DNA of 64,000 nucleotides from Sphingobacterium tabacisoli (GTDB taxonomy: Bacteria; Bacteroidota; Bacteroidia; Sphingobacteriales; Sphingobacteriaceae), in the NCBI RefSeq assembly GCF_017908035.1, contig NZ_JAEQMU010000001.1, positions 2,418,001-2,482,000 on the forward strand. The letters are read 5' to 3'. Under the pieces are notes generated by a model. That model made no database searches. It worked only from the letters and a program-made list of their open reading frames with translations, and was not told the origin of the DNA. Both the position numbers and the translations under genes were made by a program. How positions within the stretch are numbered: position 1 is the first letter of the stretch; the number at the start of each line of letters is the position of its first letter. Positions 55,024-64,000 of the stretch are shown here, piece by piece.

Positions 55024-56373
55024 ATGACATTATCAGCGTTAACGGCTGTTACTCCTATCGACGGACGATACCACAATGCCACTCAAGAATTATCCCCTTA
55101 TTTTTCGGAGTTCTCTTTAATCAAACACCGTGTTTTGGTCGAAGTAGAGTACTTCATTGCTTTGGCACAATCCGGAATTCCACAATTAGCGCATTTTGAT
55201 GGCTCTTTAAATGAAAAACTGCGTAAGATATATGAAGAGTTTACTCTAGAAGATGCACAATGGATTAAAGACACAGAGAAAGTGACGAACCATGATGTTA
55301 AAGCTGTAGAATACTTTTTAAAAAATGAATTCGAAAAACTAGGCTTACACGATTCGTTAGAGTTTATACATTTTGGATTGACCTCGCAGGACATCAATAA
55401 TACGGCAATTCCATTCGCTTGGAAAGAGGCGTTAAACCAGGTGTATCTTCCCGGAATACAATCCCTAATCAACGAACTTAAAAAACTGTCTGAAGAATGG
55501 AGCGGTGTAGCTATGTTAGCCCGTACGCACGGTCAGCCAGCTTCCCCTACCCGACTGGGCAAGGAGATTAAAGTTTTTGTAGAGCGTCTGGAAAAACAAG
55601 TCAACCTACTCCAGGCCGTACCTCATTCCGCAAAATTCGGTGGTGCTACAGGTAATTTCAATGCACATTTTGTGGCCTACCCTACACAGGACTGGGTTGC
55701 CTTTGGAAATGCTTTTGTCAATGAGCAGTTAGGACTGGATCGCTCGCAGACAACGACACAAATCGAACACTACGACAATTTTGCGGCGAGCTGTGATGCC
55801 TTAAAACGAATCAACAATATTCTTATCGACTTGTGCAGAGATATCTGGACGTACATTTCGATGGACTATTTCAAACAAAAGATTACGGCTGGTCAAATCG
55901 GTTCTTCCGCTATGCCGCACAAAGTAAACCCGATTGATTTTGAGAATGCAGAAGGTAATTTAGGTCTTGCCAATGCGCTATTCGAACACCTGTCCGCCAA
56001 GTTGCCGATATCTAGGCTACAGCGTGACCTTACAGATTCGACCGTATTGCGGAATATTGGCGTACCTATAGCCCATACCATGATTGCTATCAAATCTTCA
56101 TTAAGAGGTATAGGTAAATTAATACTTAACGAATCCGCTCTTGAGAAAGACCTAGCCAACAATTGGGCTGTTGTTGCCGAAGCAATACAGACGATTTTAC
56201 GTCGGGAAGGATATCCTAAACCTTACGAGGCATTAAAGGACCTGACACGTACAAATACACAGGTGACACAAGAGACCATTGCATCATTTGTTGATGGACT
56301 CAATGTATCTGAAACTGTCAAAGAGGAGATAAAAAATATCAGCCCATCTAATTATACAGGTGTTTCACTATAG
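55024..56373 (+). CDS. purB: adenylosuccinate lyase
   Basis: A 449-aa enzyme that splits SAICAR and adenylosuccinate in purine synthesis. Fumarase/aspartase superfamily signature SSAMPHKVNPIDFENAEGN lies near residue 297. Other family blocks: THGQPASPT, and HFGLTSQDINNTA. Length fits the E. coli-type enzyme (456 aa). Own promoter; nothing purine-related adjacent. Confidence 0.96.
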   Translation: MTLSALTAVTPIDGRYHNATQELSPYFSEFSLIKHRVLVEVEYFIALAQSGIPQLAHFDGSLNEKLRKIYEEFTLEDAQWIKDTEKVTNHDVKAVEYFLKNEFEKLGLHDSLEFIHFGLTSQDINNTAIPFAWKEALNQVYLPGIQSLINELKKLSEEWSGVAMLARTHGQPASPTRLGKEIKVFVERLEKQVNLLQAVPHSAKFGGATGNFNAHFVAYPTQDWVAFGNAFVNEQLGLDRSQTTTQIEHYDNFAASCDALKRINNILIDLCRDIWTYISMDYFKQKITAGQIGSSAMPHKVNPIDFENAEGNLGLANALFEHLSAKLPISRLQRDLTDSTVLRNIGVPIAHTMIAIKSSLRGIGKLILNESALEKDLANNWAVVAEAIQTILRREGYPKPYEALKDLTRTNTQVTQETIASFVDGLNVSETVKEEIKNISPSNYTGVSL

Positions 56374-56471
56374 ATCTAACACCTATTCGCTTTTTGAACA
56401 GTAAGGTTTTACGAAACAATGACGTGCATCATCCACATATAGATTATCTTTGAAGCAATAAATTAGAAGCA

Positions 56472-57026
56472 ATGGCAACAATAAACGTATATACAGAAAG
56501 TACACCGAATCCAGCTACGATGAAGTTCTTGGTCAACAAGCTACTTATCAATGGCAGTGTAGACTATCCTGATAGAGAAAGAGCACAAGAGTCTCCTTTC
56601 GCAAAAGAACTATTCAAATTTAACTTTGTTACTGGCGTTTTCTTTGCCAGTAATTTCGTTACCGTTACAAAATCCGAAGACGCCGAATGGAACGATATCG
56701 AAGCGATATTGAAAGATTTTGTAAAAGGGGCAGTAGAATCTGAGCTGAAAGTACAGGAAGTAGTAAGCGATGAAGATACTTCTTTTGAAGGAACTGAGAC
56801 CGAGATAAAAATCCAACAGGTTCTTCATGACTACGTTCGCCCTGCGGTAGAACAAGATGGTGGAGCCATAGCCTATAAATCCTTTCAGGAAGGTATCGTT
56901 ACTGTAGAGCTAAGAGGTTCATGTAGTGGCTGTCCTTCTTCTACGATCACGCTTAAAGCGGGTATTGAAGGACTTTTAAAACGTATGGTTCCTGAAGTGG
57001 AAGAGGTTGTGGCAGAAGCAATGTAA
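56472..57026 (+). CDS. Nfu/NifU-type Fe-S cluster scaffold
   Basis: A 184-aa protein with an N-terminal Nfu domain (about 1-90, YTESTPNPATMKFLVN) and a C-terminal NifU domain with the Fe-S binding Cys151-x2-Cys154 (GSCSGCPSSTITLK). It carries and delivers Fe-S clusters to target proteins. Its architecture matches NFU1 rather than E. coli NfuA. Followed by a strong terminator; no suf genes nearby. Confidence 0.93.
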   Translation: MATINVYTESTPNPATMKFLVNKLLINGSVDYPDRERAQESPFAKELFKFNFVTGVFFASNFVTVTKSEDAEWNDIEAILKDFVKGAVESELKVQEVVSDEDTSFEGTETEIKIQQVLHDYVRPAVEQDGGAIAYKSFQEGIVTVELRGSCSGCPSSTITLKAGIEGLLKRMVPEVEEVVAEAM

Positions 57027-57048
57027 GCAAACACCGATTCAATATATT

Positions 57049-57088
57049 AAAAGAGCGCTCCATGAATTGACATGGAGCGCTCTTTTTT
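57049..57088 (+). terminator. terminator after the Nfu gene
   Basis: AAAAGAGCGCTCCATG pairs with CATGGAGCGCTCTTTT. Very stable stem followed by T. The gap to the next gene (57089-57359) shows no clear element. Confidence 0.92.
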
Positions 57089-57359
57089 CTTAGAGTGTAT
57101 ATATTATTGATTCGATTCTATATTCCAAGGGATCAATAAGCTCTCTTCGTTCGGTTCAGAGGCCATCAAGAACTTTTTTCATAAAATTGTTCTCTATTGT
57201 AGGTATTCAAGAGCTCACCCGTTATAATCGGGTTCGGTTCATGTCTGTTGGTGATCCAGAGGAATCAGGAACGTTTTATATCGTTCGACAAAATCTTACA
57301 GTTTTATTTCTTCCTGAAAATGAGTATTTTTAAGAAAAAGTGTTTAACAACCTCCTATT

Positions 57360-59003
57360 ATGAAGAGTACAATTTTATTTTTATTGACAACGCTTCTATT
57401 TATACGCTGTACCAGCAATACAGAAGTAGATCTCATTGTACACAATGCCAAAGTATATAGCGTCGATTCTTCGTTCAGCATGCACGAAGCTTTTGCCGTA
57501 AAGAATGGCATATTCATTGACATCGGCAGCTCAAAAGACATCTTAAAACGCTATAAAGCTAAAGAAACTATCGATGCCCATCAAGCGCCTGTTTACCCAG
57601 GATTCTACGATGCCCATGCACACTATTTTGAACTGGCAAACCTATTTCAAGAGGTAGACCTCAATGGTACTAAATCCATGGAGGAACTCATTGACCGGTT
57701 ACAACAGTATAGGCACAAAAATCCAGATAAAAAATGGATCATAGGAGGAGGCTGGGACCAAAACCTGTGGCCCGGCAAGGCTTTCCCAACAAAAGATAGT
57801 TTAGATAAATACTTCCCAGATATTCCAATTTATCTTTCCCGTATCGATTATCATGCGGCTTTGGTCAACTCCGCTGCTCTACGAACAGCTCATCTTGATT
57901 CCGTATTTCATGTGCAGGGCGGCATTATTTCTCAGGATGCCAATGGTAAACTGGATGGACTGCTCATAGACAATGCCATGCCATTGGTCAGCAAGTACCT
58001 TCCCAAACACGACGAACAGAATACGTTACGCTTTCTGCAACAGGCACAGGACTCCCTTGTAGCGGTAGGTTTGACCAGTATCGTTGATGCCGGTCTTAAT
58101 GACGAAGAGATAGACTACCTTAAAACATTTTATGCGAAGGGACAGCTCAAAATCAGGGACTATGCAATGATCCTCGCTGAGCCTTCACAAATCGACCGCT
58201 ATATCAAAGAAGATCTGTTTGAAAGTGACAGATTAACGATAAAGTCCATCAAATTGCTAGCAGATGGTGCCTTAGGATCTCGCGGAGCTTGCCTCCTAGA
58301 GCACTACCATGATTCGCCGACAAAGGGATTCTTATTACACACACCAGAACAATTTGATGAAACGATCAAAAAACTCGCTAACAGCAAGTTTCAGGTGAAT
58401 ACTCACGCGATAGGCGATTCAGCTAATCGTTTGATATTAGACGTATATGGCAAATACCTCACGGACAATAAAGCCAGAAGATGGCGTATCGAGCATGCCC
58501 AGATTATTGCACCCAACGACTTTGCTAAATTTAATCAGTTCCATATCATCCCCTCCATACAACCTACTCATGCTACCTCAGACATGTACTGGGCACCAGA
58601 GCGATTAGGCGACGAGCGTATCAAAGGGGCTTATGCTTATAAAGAATTATTGAAACAGTACGGCAAAGTCGCTATCGGTTCTGACTTCCCTATAGAACAT
58701 TTCAATCCTTTATACGGATTTCATGCAGCGATTGCACGCGTCGACAACTCCGGTTATCCTTCCGGTGGCTTTCAGATTGAAAATGCCCTCAGTAGAGAGG
58801 AAGCCTTAAGAGGAATGACCATATGGGCAGCTTTTTCTTGCTTTGAGGAAAAGAAAAGAGGTTCGATTGAAAAAGGTAAAGATGCAGACTTTGTATTATT
58901 AGAAAAGGATATTATGGAGATCCCTATGGAAGATATCCGTAAAGTGAAAACATTACGTACCGTGATTGGAGGAGAGACCGTATTCAACACGAAAACACGT
59001 TAG
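57360..59003 (+). CDS. YtcJ-like metal-dependent amidohydrolase lipoprotein
   Basis: A 547-aa amidohydrolase-3 family enzyme. The signal peptide has a lipobox-like FIRC (Cys17). The metal ligands appear as HAH (YDAHAHYFE), a later His in NTHAIGD, and Asp in IGSDFPIEHFNP. RIEHAQ is typical of the YtcJ group. Substrate of the family is uncertain (amides, lactams, cyclic ureas). Export to the periplasm is inferred from the signal. Monocistronic, ends at a shared terminator. Confidence 0.9.
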   Translation: MKSTILFLLTTLLFIRCTSNTEVDLIVHNAKVYSVDSSFSMHEAFAVKNGIFIDIGSSKDILKRYKAKETIDAHQAPVYPGFYDAHAHYFELANLFQEVDLNGTKSMEELIDRLQQYRHKNPDKKWIIGGGWDQNLWPGKAFPTKDSLDKYFPDIPIYLSRIDYHAALVNSAALRTAHLDSVFHVQGGIISQDANGKLDGLLIDNAMPLVSKYLPKHDEQNTLRFLQQAQDSLVAVGLTSIVDAGLNDEEIDYLKTFYAKGQLKIRDYAMILAEPSQIDRYIKEDLFESDRLTIKSIKLLADGALGSRGACLLEHYHDSPTKGFLLHTPEQFDETIKKLANSKFQVNTHAIGDSANRLILDVYGKYLTDNKARRWRIEHAQIIAPNDFAKFNQFHIIPSIQPTHATSDMYWAPERLGDERIKGAYAYKELLKQYGKVAIGSDFPIEHFNPLYGFHAAIARVDNSGYPSGGFQIENALSREEALRGMTIWAAFSCFEEKKRGSIEKGKDADFVLLEKDIMEIPMEDIRKVKTLRTVIGGETVFNTKTR

Positions 59004-59038
59004 ACTTCAATAAACCTAGAATGGCTTTCTTTAGCAGT

Positions 59039-59073
59039 AAAAAGGGGGATAACTAGTAGTTATCCCCCTTTTT
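59039..59073. terminator. bidirectional terminator between the amidohydrolase gene and lipA
   Basis: AAAGGGGGATAAC pairs with GTTATCCCCCTTT around TAGTA, flanked by A and T on the two sides. Confidence 0.9.
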
Positions 59074-59093
59074 ATATTCTTTCAAATTATACT

Positions 59094-59975
59094 CTATTGC
59101 ATATCAAATAGATGTTTTTCAGCGTGGTAAGAAGAGCGCACCAATGGTCCCGACTCCACATACTTAAAGCCCATCTTCAGACCAATCTCCTTATACTTGT
59201 CAAACTGAGCTGGAGTAATCCAATCAACGACTGGATGATGTGCTTTTGTAGGCTGTAGATACTGACCTAGCGTCAAAATATGTACACCTACATCATACAA
59301 GTCCTGCATTGCCTCTATAACATCTTCTTCAGTCTCACCTAGCCCCAACATGATGCCGGATTTTGTGCGCAATCCTGCTTCCGAAATACGGCGCAAACAC
59401 TCCAACGAGCGGTCATATTTAGCCTGTATACGTACTTCTCTCGTCAGACGACGAACAGTCTCCAAGTTATGTGACACCACTTCTGGTCTAACCGCAATCA
59501 CACGGTCCAAATTATCCCACTGTCCTTTGAAATCAGGCAATAAGGTCTCCAATGTCGTTTCTGGACTTTCTCTACGTATAGCTTCAATAGTCTCAGCCCA
59601 GATTATAGAACCACCGTCCTTCAAATCATCCCGGTCTACCGAAGTAATCACACAGTGTTTTACCCCCATCAGTTTGACAGAAGTAGCAACACGGTTCGGC
59701 TCATCAACATCCACAGGAAGAGGTCTTCCTGTAGCTACCGCACAGAACGAACAAGAGCGCGTACAAATATTACCTAGAATCATAAAGGTAGCTGTACCTG
59801 CCCCCCAACACTCGCCCATATTTGGACAATTCCCACTTTCACAAATCGTATGAAGCTTATGCTCATCCACTAAGCTGCGCACATGCCTATATTCTTTCCC
59901 TACGGGAAGCTTTACACGTAACCAATCTGGTTTACGTTGCGTCTGATTCACGGGTATAACAGGTAATTCTATCAT
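59094..59975 (-). CDS. lipA: lipoyl synthase
   Basis: A 293-aa radical SAM enzyme that inserts two sulfurs into octanoyl groups on E2 and H proteins. The auxiliary cluster Cys45, Cys50, Cys56 ([12 protein letters not shown]) and the SAM cluster Cys71-x3-Cys75-x2-Cys78 (CTRSCSFC) are intact. RSSYHAE near the C terminus supplies the Ser ligand. Full length. No lipB neighbour in the window. Confidence 0.97.
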   Translation of the reverse strand: MIELPVIPVNQTQRKPDWLRVKLPVGKEYRHVRSLVDEHKLHTICESGNCPNMGECWGAGTATFMILGNICTRSCSFCAVATGRPLPVDVDEPNRVATSVKLMGVKHCVITSVDRDDLKDGGSIIWAETIEAIRRESPETTLETLLPDFKGQWDNLDRVIAVRPEVVSHNLETVRRLTREVRIQAKYDRSLECLRRISEAGLRTKSGIMLGLGETEEDVIEAMQDLYDVGVHILTLGQYLQPTKAHHPVVDWITPAQFDKYKEIGLKMGFKYVESGPLVRSSYHAEKHLFDMQ

Positions 59976-60046
59976 AGCACAAAGATAAATATTATTCGTC
60001 GAATCTAACAGACAAGATTTGTTTGTCTTGTATCATATTCGTTTTA

Positions 60047-60080
60047 AATAAAAAACCCCTTGGAAAACTCCAAGGGGCTA
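60047..60080 (-). terminator. terminator of the outer membrane protein gene
   Basis: CCCCTTGG (60056-60063) pairs with CCAAGGGG (60070-60077); a T run follows on the minus strand. Confidence 0.87.
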
Positions 60081-60105
60081 TATTTAACTCAATTAAGTGT
60101 ATAGA

Positions 60106-60708
60106 TTAAATTTCAAATCCAATACCAACTGAGAACACATTGTTTTTAACTTTCAAATCGCTGACATTTGACAGATTACCCAAACCTAAACCATATCCAC
60201 CATTAATCAACAAACCATTGGCCATTTTGTAACCCAATTGAAAATTAGCACCGTAGTCTACGACTTTCATCTTATCTGCATCCGAACCGAACTTAATATC
60301 AGTTTTCACATCACCTGTTTTAGTTTTTCCAGATACATTAAAACCGACATACGGTCCCGCTCCAATAAAAACGGAACCAGAAGCCCCAGTAGGGATATAA
60401 TAAACAGCGTTAACCGGAATTTCAATTGACATCAAATTAGTTGTACTCGTTGTATTTAACAACTCAACTTTACCTCCTTTACCTTGTAAAGACACACCTG
60501 GTTGTATAGCAAAATTAGAAGCCGCAGGAATGCTTGCATAACCAGAAAGATAGAAATTAGTAGATGTACTAGTACTATAACTTGAATTTCCACCTGAATA
60601 ATTCAATTTAGGAAAGTTAACACCCGCCTTTACTCCATAACCAATCTGAGCCTGTGCTCCTACTGCTGTTAATAATGCAACACCTAATGTTAGTAAAACT
60701 TTTTTCAT
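60106..60708 (-). CDS. small outer membrane beta-barrel protein (porin family)
   Basis: A 200-aa protein. The start at 60708 (MKKVLLTLGVALLTAVGAQAQ) gives a clean Sec signal; the longer frame adds polar residues. The remainder alternates short strands (YGVKAGVNFPKL, FYLSGYASIP, FQLGYKMANGLLINGGYGLG) and ends VGIGFEI, as in 8-stranded OmpA/porin-like barrels. Likely a surface barrel without a peptidoglycan-binding domain. Confidence 0.88.
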   Translation of the reverse strand: MKKVLLTLGVALLTAVGAQAQIGYGVKAGVNFPKLNYSGGNSSYSTSTSTNFYLSGYASIPAASNFAIQPGVSLQGKGGKVELLNTTSTTNLMSIEIPVNAVYYIPTGASGSVFIGAGPYVGFNVSGKTKTGDVKTDIKFGSDADKMKVVDYGANFQLGYKMANGLLINGGYGLGLGNLSNVSDLKVKNNVFSVGIGFEI

Positions 60709-61005
60709 AACGTTTATTTTAATACTCTTTTTTAATATGCGGGATTGAACAGACAACCCTATCGATTACTATCTATTCAAATTTGATACCAAAATCAAAT
60801 GGGACATCACAGAATATAACCTCAGTCTGGATAATAAGACTTTACAATGACCCTAAGGGCGTTATATCAATTTAAAATGTAAACATCTTTCTACAAAGAA
60901 GCATCATACCTACCGCTTTATACTGTCAAATTCTCTGATGTAAAATACCATCACCTGGACTTTTCGGCAGAAAGCTCCTCCCTAAATTCATTTTGTGAAA
61001 TTAAT

Positions 61006-61036
61006 TTTGCTTTTTCAATTTTTAAGTTTACTTTTG
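61006..61036 (+). promoter_or_regulatory. promoter of tRNA-Cys and the 59-aa protein
   Basis: TTTG (61006-61009), 19 bp, TACTTTTG (61029-61036), 20 bp before the tRNA. The remainder of the 348-bp gap 60709-61056 shows no other element. Confidence 0.85.
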
Positions 61037-61056
61037 CATGCCCGGTAAGGGTAAAG

Positions 61057-61127
61057 GGTCGGATGGCCGAGTGGCTAGGCTGAGGTCTGCAAAACCTCCT
61101 ACAGCGGTTCGAATCCGCTTCCGACCT
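61057..61127 (+). tRNA. tRNA-Cys (GCA)
   Basis: A 71-nt tRNA. Acceptor GGTCGGA pairs with TCCGACC; the anticodon loop CTGCAAA is closed by GAGGT/ACCTC, anticodon GCA; T loop TTCGAAT; discriminator T. No encoded CCA. Confidence 0.95.
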
Positions 61128-61161
61128 CGTTTTCTAACGTACAAAAAAATATTATATTAAA

Positions 61162-61341
61162 ATGGGAGTTACACGTTTAAAAAGAAAAGATAGAAGAAAC
61201 AAAACTACTTCACGTATGGAAGTTCAGTTTCTAAGCTTGGGACGTAACATTGAACCAGGTTCACGTTCAAAAATGCCTAAGCATAGCCAAATTACTAAAA
61301 ACGACGAGATCTTAAACCAATTGGTTGCTGAAGCTAAATAA
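61162..61341 (+). CDS. 59-aa basic protein co-transcribed with tRNA-Cys
   Basis: A short ORF (ATG at 61162) starting MGVTRLKRKDRRNKTTSRM, strongly Lys/Arg-rich, and ending in a helix NDEILNQLVAEAK. The composition is that of a ribosomal or RNA-binding protein. It starts 34 bp after tRNA-Cys with no terminator between, and a strong terminator follows, so one promoter serves both. I do not recognise a family with certainty. Confidence 0.78.
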   Translation: MGVTRLKRKDRRNKTTSRMEVQFLSLGRNIEPGSRSKMPKHSQITKNDEILNQLVAEAK

Positions 61342-61361
61342 GCTCATATCTCATCATATAA

Positions 61362-61392
61362 AAAGAGGACTTGCAAAACAAGTCCTTTTTTT
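61362..61392 (+). terminator. terminator after the 59-aa protein
   Basis: AGGACTTG (61366-61373) pairs with CAAGTCCT (61379-61386) around CAAAA, then a T run. Confidence 0.9.
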
Positions 61393-61414
61393 ATGTCCAA
61401 AAAATTGATCTTAA

Positions 61415-61447
61415 TAAAAAAGGCCACAGATAACTGTAGCCTTTTTC
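61415..61447 (-). terminator. terminator of pgk
   Basis: Minus-strand hairpin AAAAAGGC-ACAG with CTGT-GCCTTTTT and a T-rich tail, 19 bp past the pgk stop. Confidence 0.82.
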
Positions 61448-61465
61448 ATTCTATTTCGCTTATTC

Positions 61466-62656
61466 TTAAGAATTAATTGCCGCTACTCCTGGCAATTCTT
61501 TTCCTTCCATATATTCCAATAGCGCTCCTCCACCAGTACTGACATAGCTAACATGTTCGGTCATTCCAAACTTAGCCACCGCAGCCGCAGAGTCTCCACC
61601 ACCGATTAGCGAGAAGGCTCCTCGTTCGGTTGCTGCTACAATTGCATCAGCAACAGCTTTTGTACCTGTAGCAAACGTATCAAATTCAAACACCCCCATA
61701 GGCCCATTCCACAACAATGTATTCGATGCAGATATCACTTCAGCAAAATGACGTGACGACTCGCTACCGATGTCTAATCCCTGTAGGTCCGCTGGGATCT
61801 GATCATTGGGACCATCATAAGTCGTGGCATCATTGGAGAACGCATCCGCAATCTGTGCATCCGTAGGCAACACTAAATTCACCCCTTTTTCCTCTGCTTT
61901 CCTTACCAATTCGTTCGCAAGGTCCAGTTTATCCATTTCCACCAATGACTTCCCAATCTCACCGCCTCGAGCTTTCACAAACGTATACGCCATTCCGCCA
62001 CCGATAATAAGATTATCCACTTTGTCCAATAGAGACTCAATCAATTGTATCTTATCGGAAACTTTAGCGCCGCCCATAATTGCTGTAAACGGTCTGTTAG
62101 GGTGATTCAAAACTTTCTCCGCGTTGTTCAATTCGCCAGCCATCAAATAACCGAAATATTTAGCCGTTGGAAAAAACTGTGCAACGATTGCCGTAGATGC
62201 ATGTGCACGGTGTGCCGTACCGAAAGCATCATTGACATATACATCACCCAATTTCGAAAGCTTCTCGGCAAAAACGACATCGCCCTTTTCCTCTTCTTTA
62301 TAAAAACGGAGGTTTTCCAACAACAGCACTTCTCCGGCTTTCAAGTTTGCGGATTTATCGTATGCTTCAGCACCGATACAATCGTTAGCAAACTGAACAT
62401 CTACCCCTAATACCTTTGAAAGGTGTGAAACGATATGTTTTAACGAATACTTATCTGTCGGTCCTTCTTTAGGTCTTCCTAAGTGAGACATCAATACAAC
62501 GGATCCTCCATCTGCTAATATTTTCTTTATTGTAGGCGCAGCTCCCTGAATTCTGTTATCATCCGTAATATTAAAATCCGCATCAAGAGGGACATTAAAG
62601 TCGACCCGGATTAAGGCCTTTTTACCCGAAAAATTTAAATCGTCAATTGTTTTCAT
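61466..62656 (-). CDS. pgk: phosphoglycerate kinase
   Basis: A 396-aa glycolytic enzyme converting 1,3-bisphosphoglycerate and ADP to 3-phosphoglycerate and ATP. Substrate-binding N-terminal motif [16 protein letters not shown] and GTAHRAHAS; nucleotide-binding C-terminal motifs GGAKVSDK and NGPMGVFE; the C-terminal GGGDSAAAV. Full length. Single gene; gap 62657-62743 shows nothing distinct. Confidence 0.97.
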   Translation of the reverse strand: MKTIDDLNFSGKKALIRVDFNVPLDADFNITDDNRIQGAAPTIKKILADGGSVVLMSHLGRPKEGPTDKYSLKHIVSHLSKVLGVDVQFANDCIGAEAYDKSANLKAGEVLLLENLRFYKEEEKGDVVFAEKLSKLGDVYVNDAFGTAHRAHASTAIVAQFFPTAKYFGYLMAGELNNAEKVLNHPNRPFTAIMGGAKVSDKIQLIESLLDKVDNLIIGGGMAYTFVKARGGEIGKSLVEMDKLDLANELVRKAEEKGVNLVLPTDAQIADAFSNDATTYDGPNDQIPADLQGLDIGSESSRHFAEVISASNTLLWNGPMGVFEFDTFATGTKAVADAIVAATERGAFSLIGGGDSAAAVAKFGMTEHVSYVSTGGGALLEYMEGKELPGVAAINS

Positions 62657-62743
62657 ACACAGTATCTAAAAAGTATTTAAGTTGATTTGAAGCGTAAACT
62701 TATATAAATTGCTTTGCATTCATGCAATGCCGTAAAAAAAAAT

Positions 62744-64000
62744 CTAATATATCTCAATTTGATAAGGCAATCTTGCCTGTATCCCTGTATGTTTTAAAAC
62801 TTTAGTCACGTCCAGCAGATACTTTTGATAATCGCCAAGCTCTTCACCGAACAACCACATCTTAACCCTGTCTTTAGAAGAAGATAAAATACTTGCAAAA
62901 GGATCCTCCTTCTCTGGAAGCTCTACAATCTGGTAGTTTTTCAGCGAAGCCTTTGCCGCCGCCGCACCAATAGCCCGTTGCAGATTACCTATGCCATCGA
63001 CCAGCCCTAGCTCAAGCGCTTGCTTTCCGGTCCACACACGTCCCTGACCGATACTATCCACGGCCTCAACCTTCATTTTCCGTCCATTAGCCACTCGCTC
63101 CATGAAGGTAGCATACGTTCTATTGACCTCCATCTGAACGATAGAACGCTCTTCCTCGGTAAGTGGTTTATCCGGATTACCCATCAGACTTGAAAACTTA
63201 CCCGTATTCACCTCGTCAATATGTATTCCTAATTTATTATTCAATAATCCCTTAAAATTAGGGATAAGTCCAAATACACCAATAGATCCTGTCAACGTAC
63301 TTGACTCCGCAAATATAGAGTCTGCCGCTGCTGCGATATAATATCCTCCAGACGCGGCATAGTCACCCATTGATACGACAATTGGTTTCTCTTTCTTGAT
63401 AAGTTCGACTTCTCTCCAAATAACATCTGAAGCCAAGGCCGAGCCACCTCCCGAGTTTACCCGAAGTACAATCGCTTTGATATCTTTATCTCTGCGCAAT
63501 TTACGGAGCTGTCTCGACACCTTATCCCCACCGATCTGACCTATAGATCCTTCACCATCTACGATATCACCATAGGCATAAAGCACTGCAATCTTGTCTC
63601 CAGAAGTTGTGGCGGCATTGCCTGCATAATTCAAAATAGACACCGACGAAATATCTTTATCCTCAGCTACATCCAGACGTTTCTTCAAGGCCGAAAGAAG
63701 TTCATCTTTATACAGCTTGCCATCGATGAATTTATAACGGAGCGCATCGTCCGCATTACGGACCAGATACTCACTAGCAATATGCTTCAACGAGTCGACA
63801 GGTTGTTTTCTAGCCTCCGCAATATCCGATAAAAAGGACTCATAAATACTTCCCAGGTAAGAAGTCACCTGTTCTCTATTCGCCACACTCATTTCATTAA
63901 GTATAAAAGGTTCTACAGCCGACTTGTACGTTCCGACTTTTATCACCTGCATTTCGACACCGAGCTTATCCATAGCCTCTTTCATGAAGACGACCGACGA
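62744..64000 (-). CDS. sppA: signal peptide peptidase SppA, 67K type (5' end outside the window)
   Basis: An open frame reaching the window end in frame (residues SSVVFMKEAM before the internal Met), so the true start lies beyond 64000; at least 418 residues are visible. Both catalytic residues are present: the Lys in VGTYKSAVEPF and the nucleophile Ser in GDYAASGGYY. SppA degrades cleaved signal peptides from the membrane. The tandem-domain 67K form is indicated by the length and the two ClpP-like halves. It faces away from pgk. Confidence 0.93.
   Translation of the reverse strand, partial: SSVVFMKEAMDKLGVEMQVIKVGTYKSAVEPFILNEMSVANREQVTSYLGSIYESFLSDIAEARKQPVDSLKHIASEYLVRNADDALRYKFIDGKLYKDELLSALKKRLDVAEDKDISSVSILNYAGNAATTSGDKIAVLYAYGDIVDGEGSIGQIGGDKVSRQLRKLRRDKDIKAIVLRVNSGGGSALASDVIWREVELIKKEKPIVVSMGDYAASGGYYIAAAADSIFAESSTLTGSIGVFGLIPNFKGLLNNKLGIHIDEVNTGKFSSLMGNPDKPLTEEERSIVQMEVNRTYATFMERVANGRKMKVEAVDSIGQGRVWTGKQALELGLVDGIGNLQRAIGAAAAKASLKNYQIVELPEKEDPFASILSSSKDRVKMWLFGEELGDYQKYLLDVTKVLKHTGIQARLPYQIEIY

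Overview
The window is a 64 kb stretch of a Bacteroidota chromosome, most likely a Sphingobacterium or close relative (Sphingobacteriaceae). Three things point there: two SusC/SusD outer-membrane pairs, promoters of the Bacteroidota type (TTTG or TTG, 18-20 bp, then TAnnTTTG), and starts that mostly lack a Shine-Dalgarno sequence. No IS element, integrase, rRNA operon or CRISPR array was seen. Gene order is typical of a free-living chromosome, with short accessory stretches between housekeeping genes.

Layout. 1-7.3 kb: the 3' end of tRNA-Asp, an ECF sigma factor overlapping a membrane-anchored HtrA-like protease, then SusC/SusD pair 1. 7.3-12 kb: 1-Cys peroxiredoxin, divergent acyl-CoA dehydrogenase, and a proB-proA-small ORF operon. 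12.4-16.9 kb: small lipoprotein, uvrB, upp, a YkuK-type protein and a NadR-like P-loop kinase. 16.8-22.8 kb: an AT-rich accessory block with an S24-type repressor, small ORFs, a collagen-like lipoprotein and a clostripain-family lipoprotein. 22.9-26.4 kb: bacilliredoxin, a small lipoprotein and the RNA/ribosome repair operon orf243-rtcB-prfH. 26.8-37.4 kb: PLP decarboxylase, tRNA-Pro with a duplicated 3' end, truncated haemoglobin and Smr protein, M28 peptidase, DUF1080 lipoprotein, DsbD-like protein, cysteine-synthase-like enzyme facing Lrp/ArsC-like genes, a lipoprotein and a SUKH protein. 37.5-44.2 kb: two-component system and SusC/SusD pair 2. 44.2-48.4 kb: membrane protein, GNAT, second tRNA-Pro, ribosomal protein L19, and a CBM9/GH10-like pair. 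48.6-64 kb: pyrG, yidC, M48 protease, a second acyl-CoA dehydrogenase, purB, an Nfu-type Fe-S scaffold, amidohydrolase, lipA, outer-membrane protein, tRNA-Cys plus a 59-aa basic protein, pgk and sppA (running off the window).

Best candidates for something new: (i) the three-gene operon in which rtcB and prfH are preceded by an overlapping gene for an unrecognised, very basic 243-aa protein with a Cys/Cys/His/Cys cluster; (ii) an S24 repressor lacking the expected catalytic Lys beside two matching palindromes placed on the -7 boxes of a small-ORF promoter and the collagen-like lipoprotein promoter; (iii) direct repeats at 11-bp phasing in front of SusC/SusD pair 2, just after its OmpR-type two-component system; (iv) a 95-bp direct repeat containing the 3' end of tRNA-Pro, resembling an integration scar. 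All functional statements come from reading the sequence and family knowledge; no database search was run.
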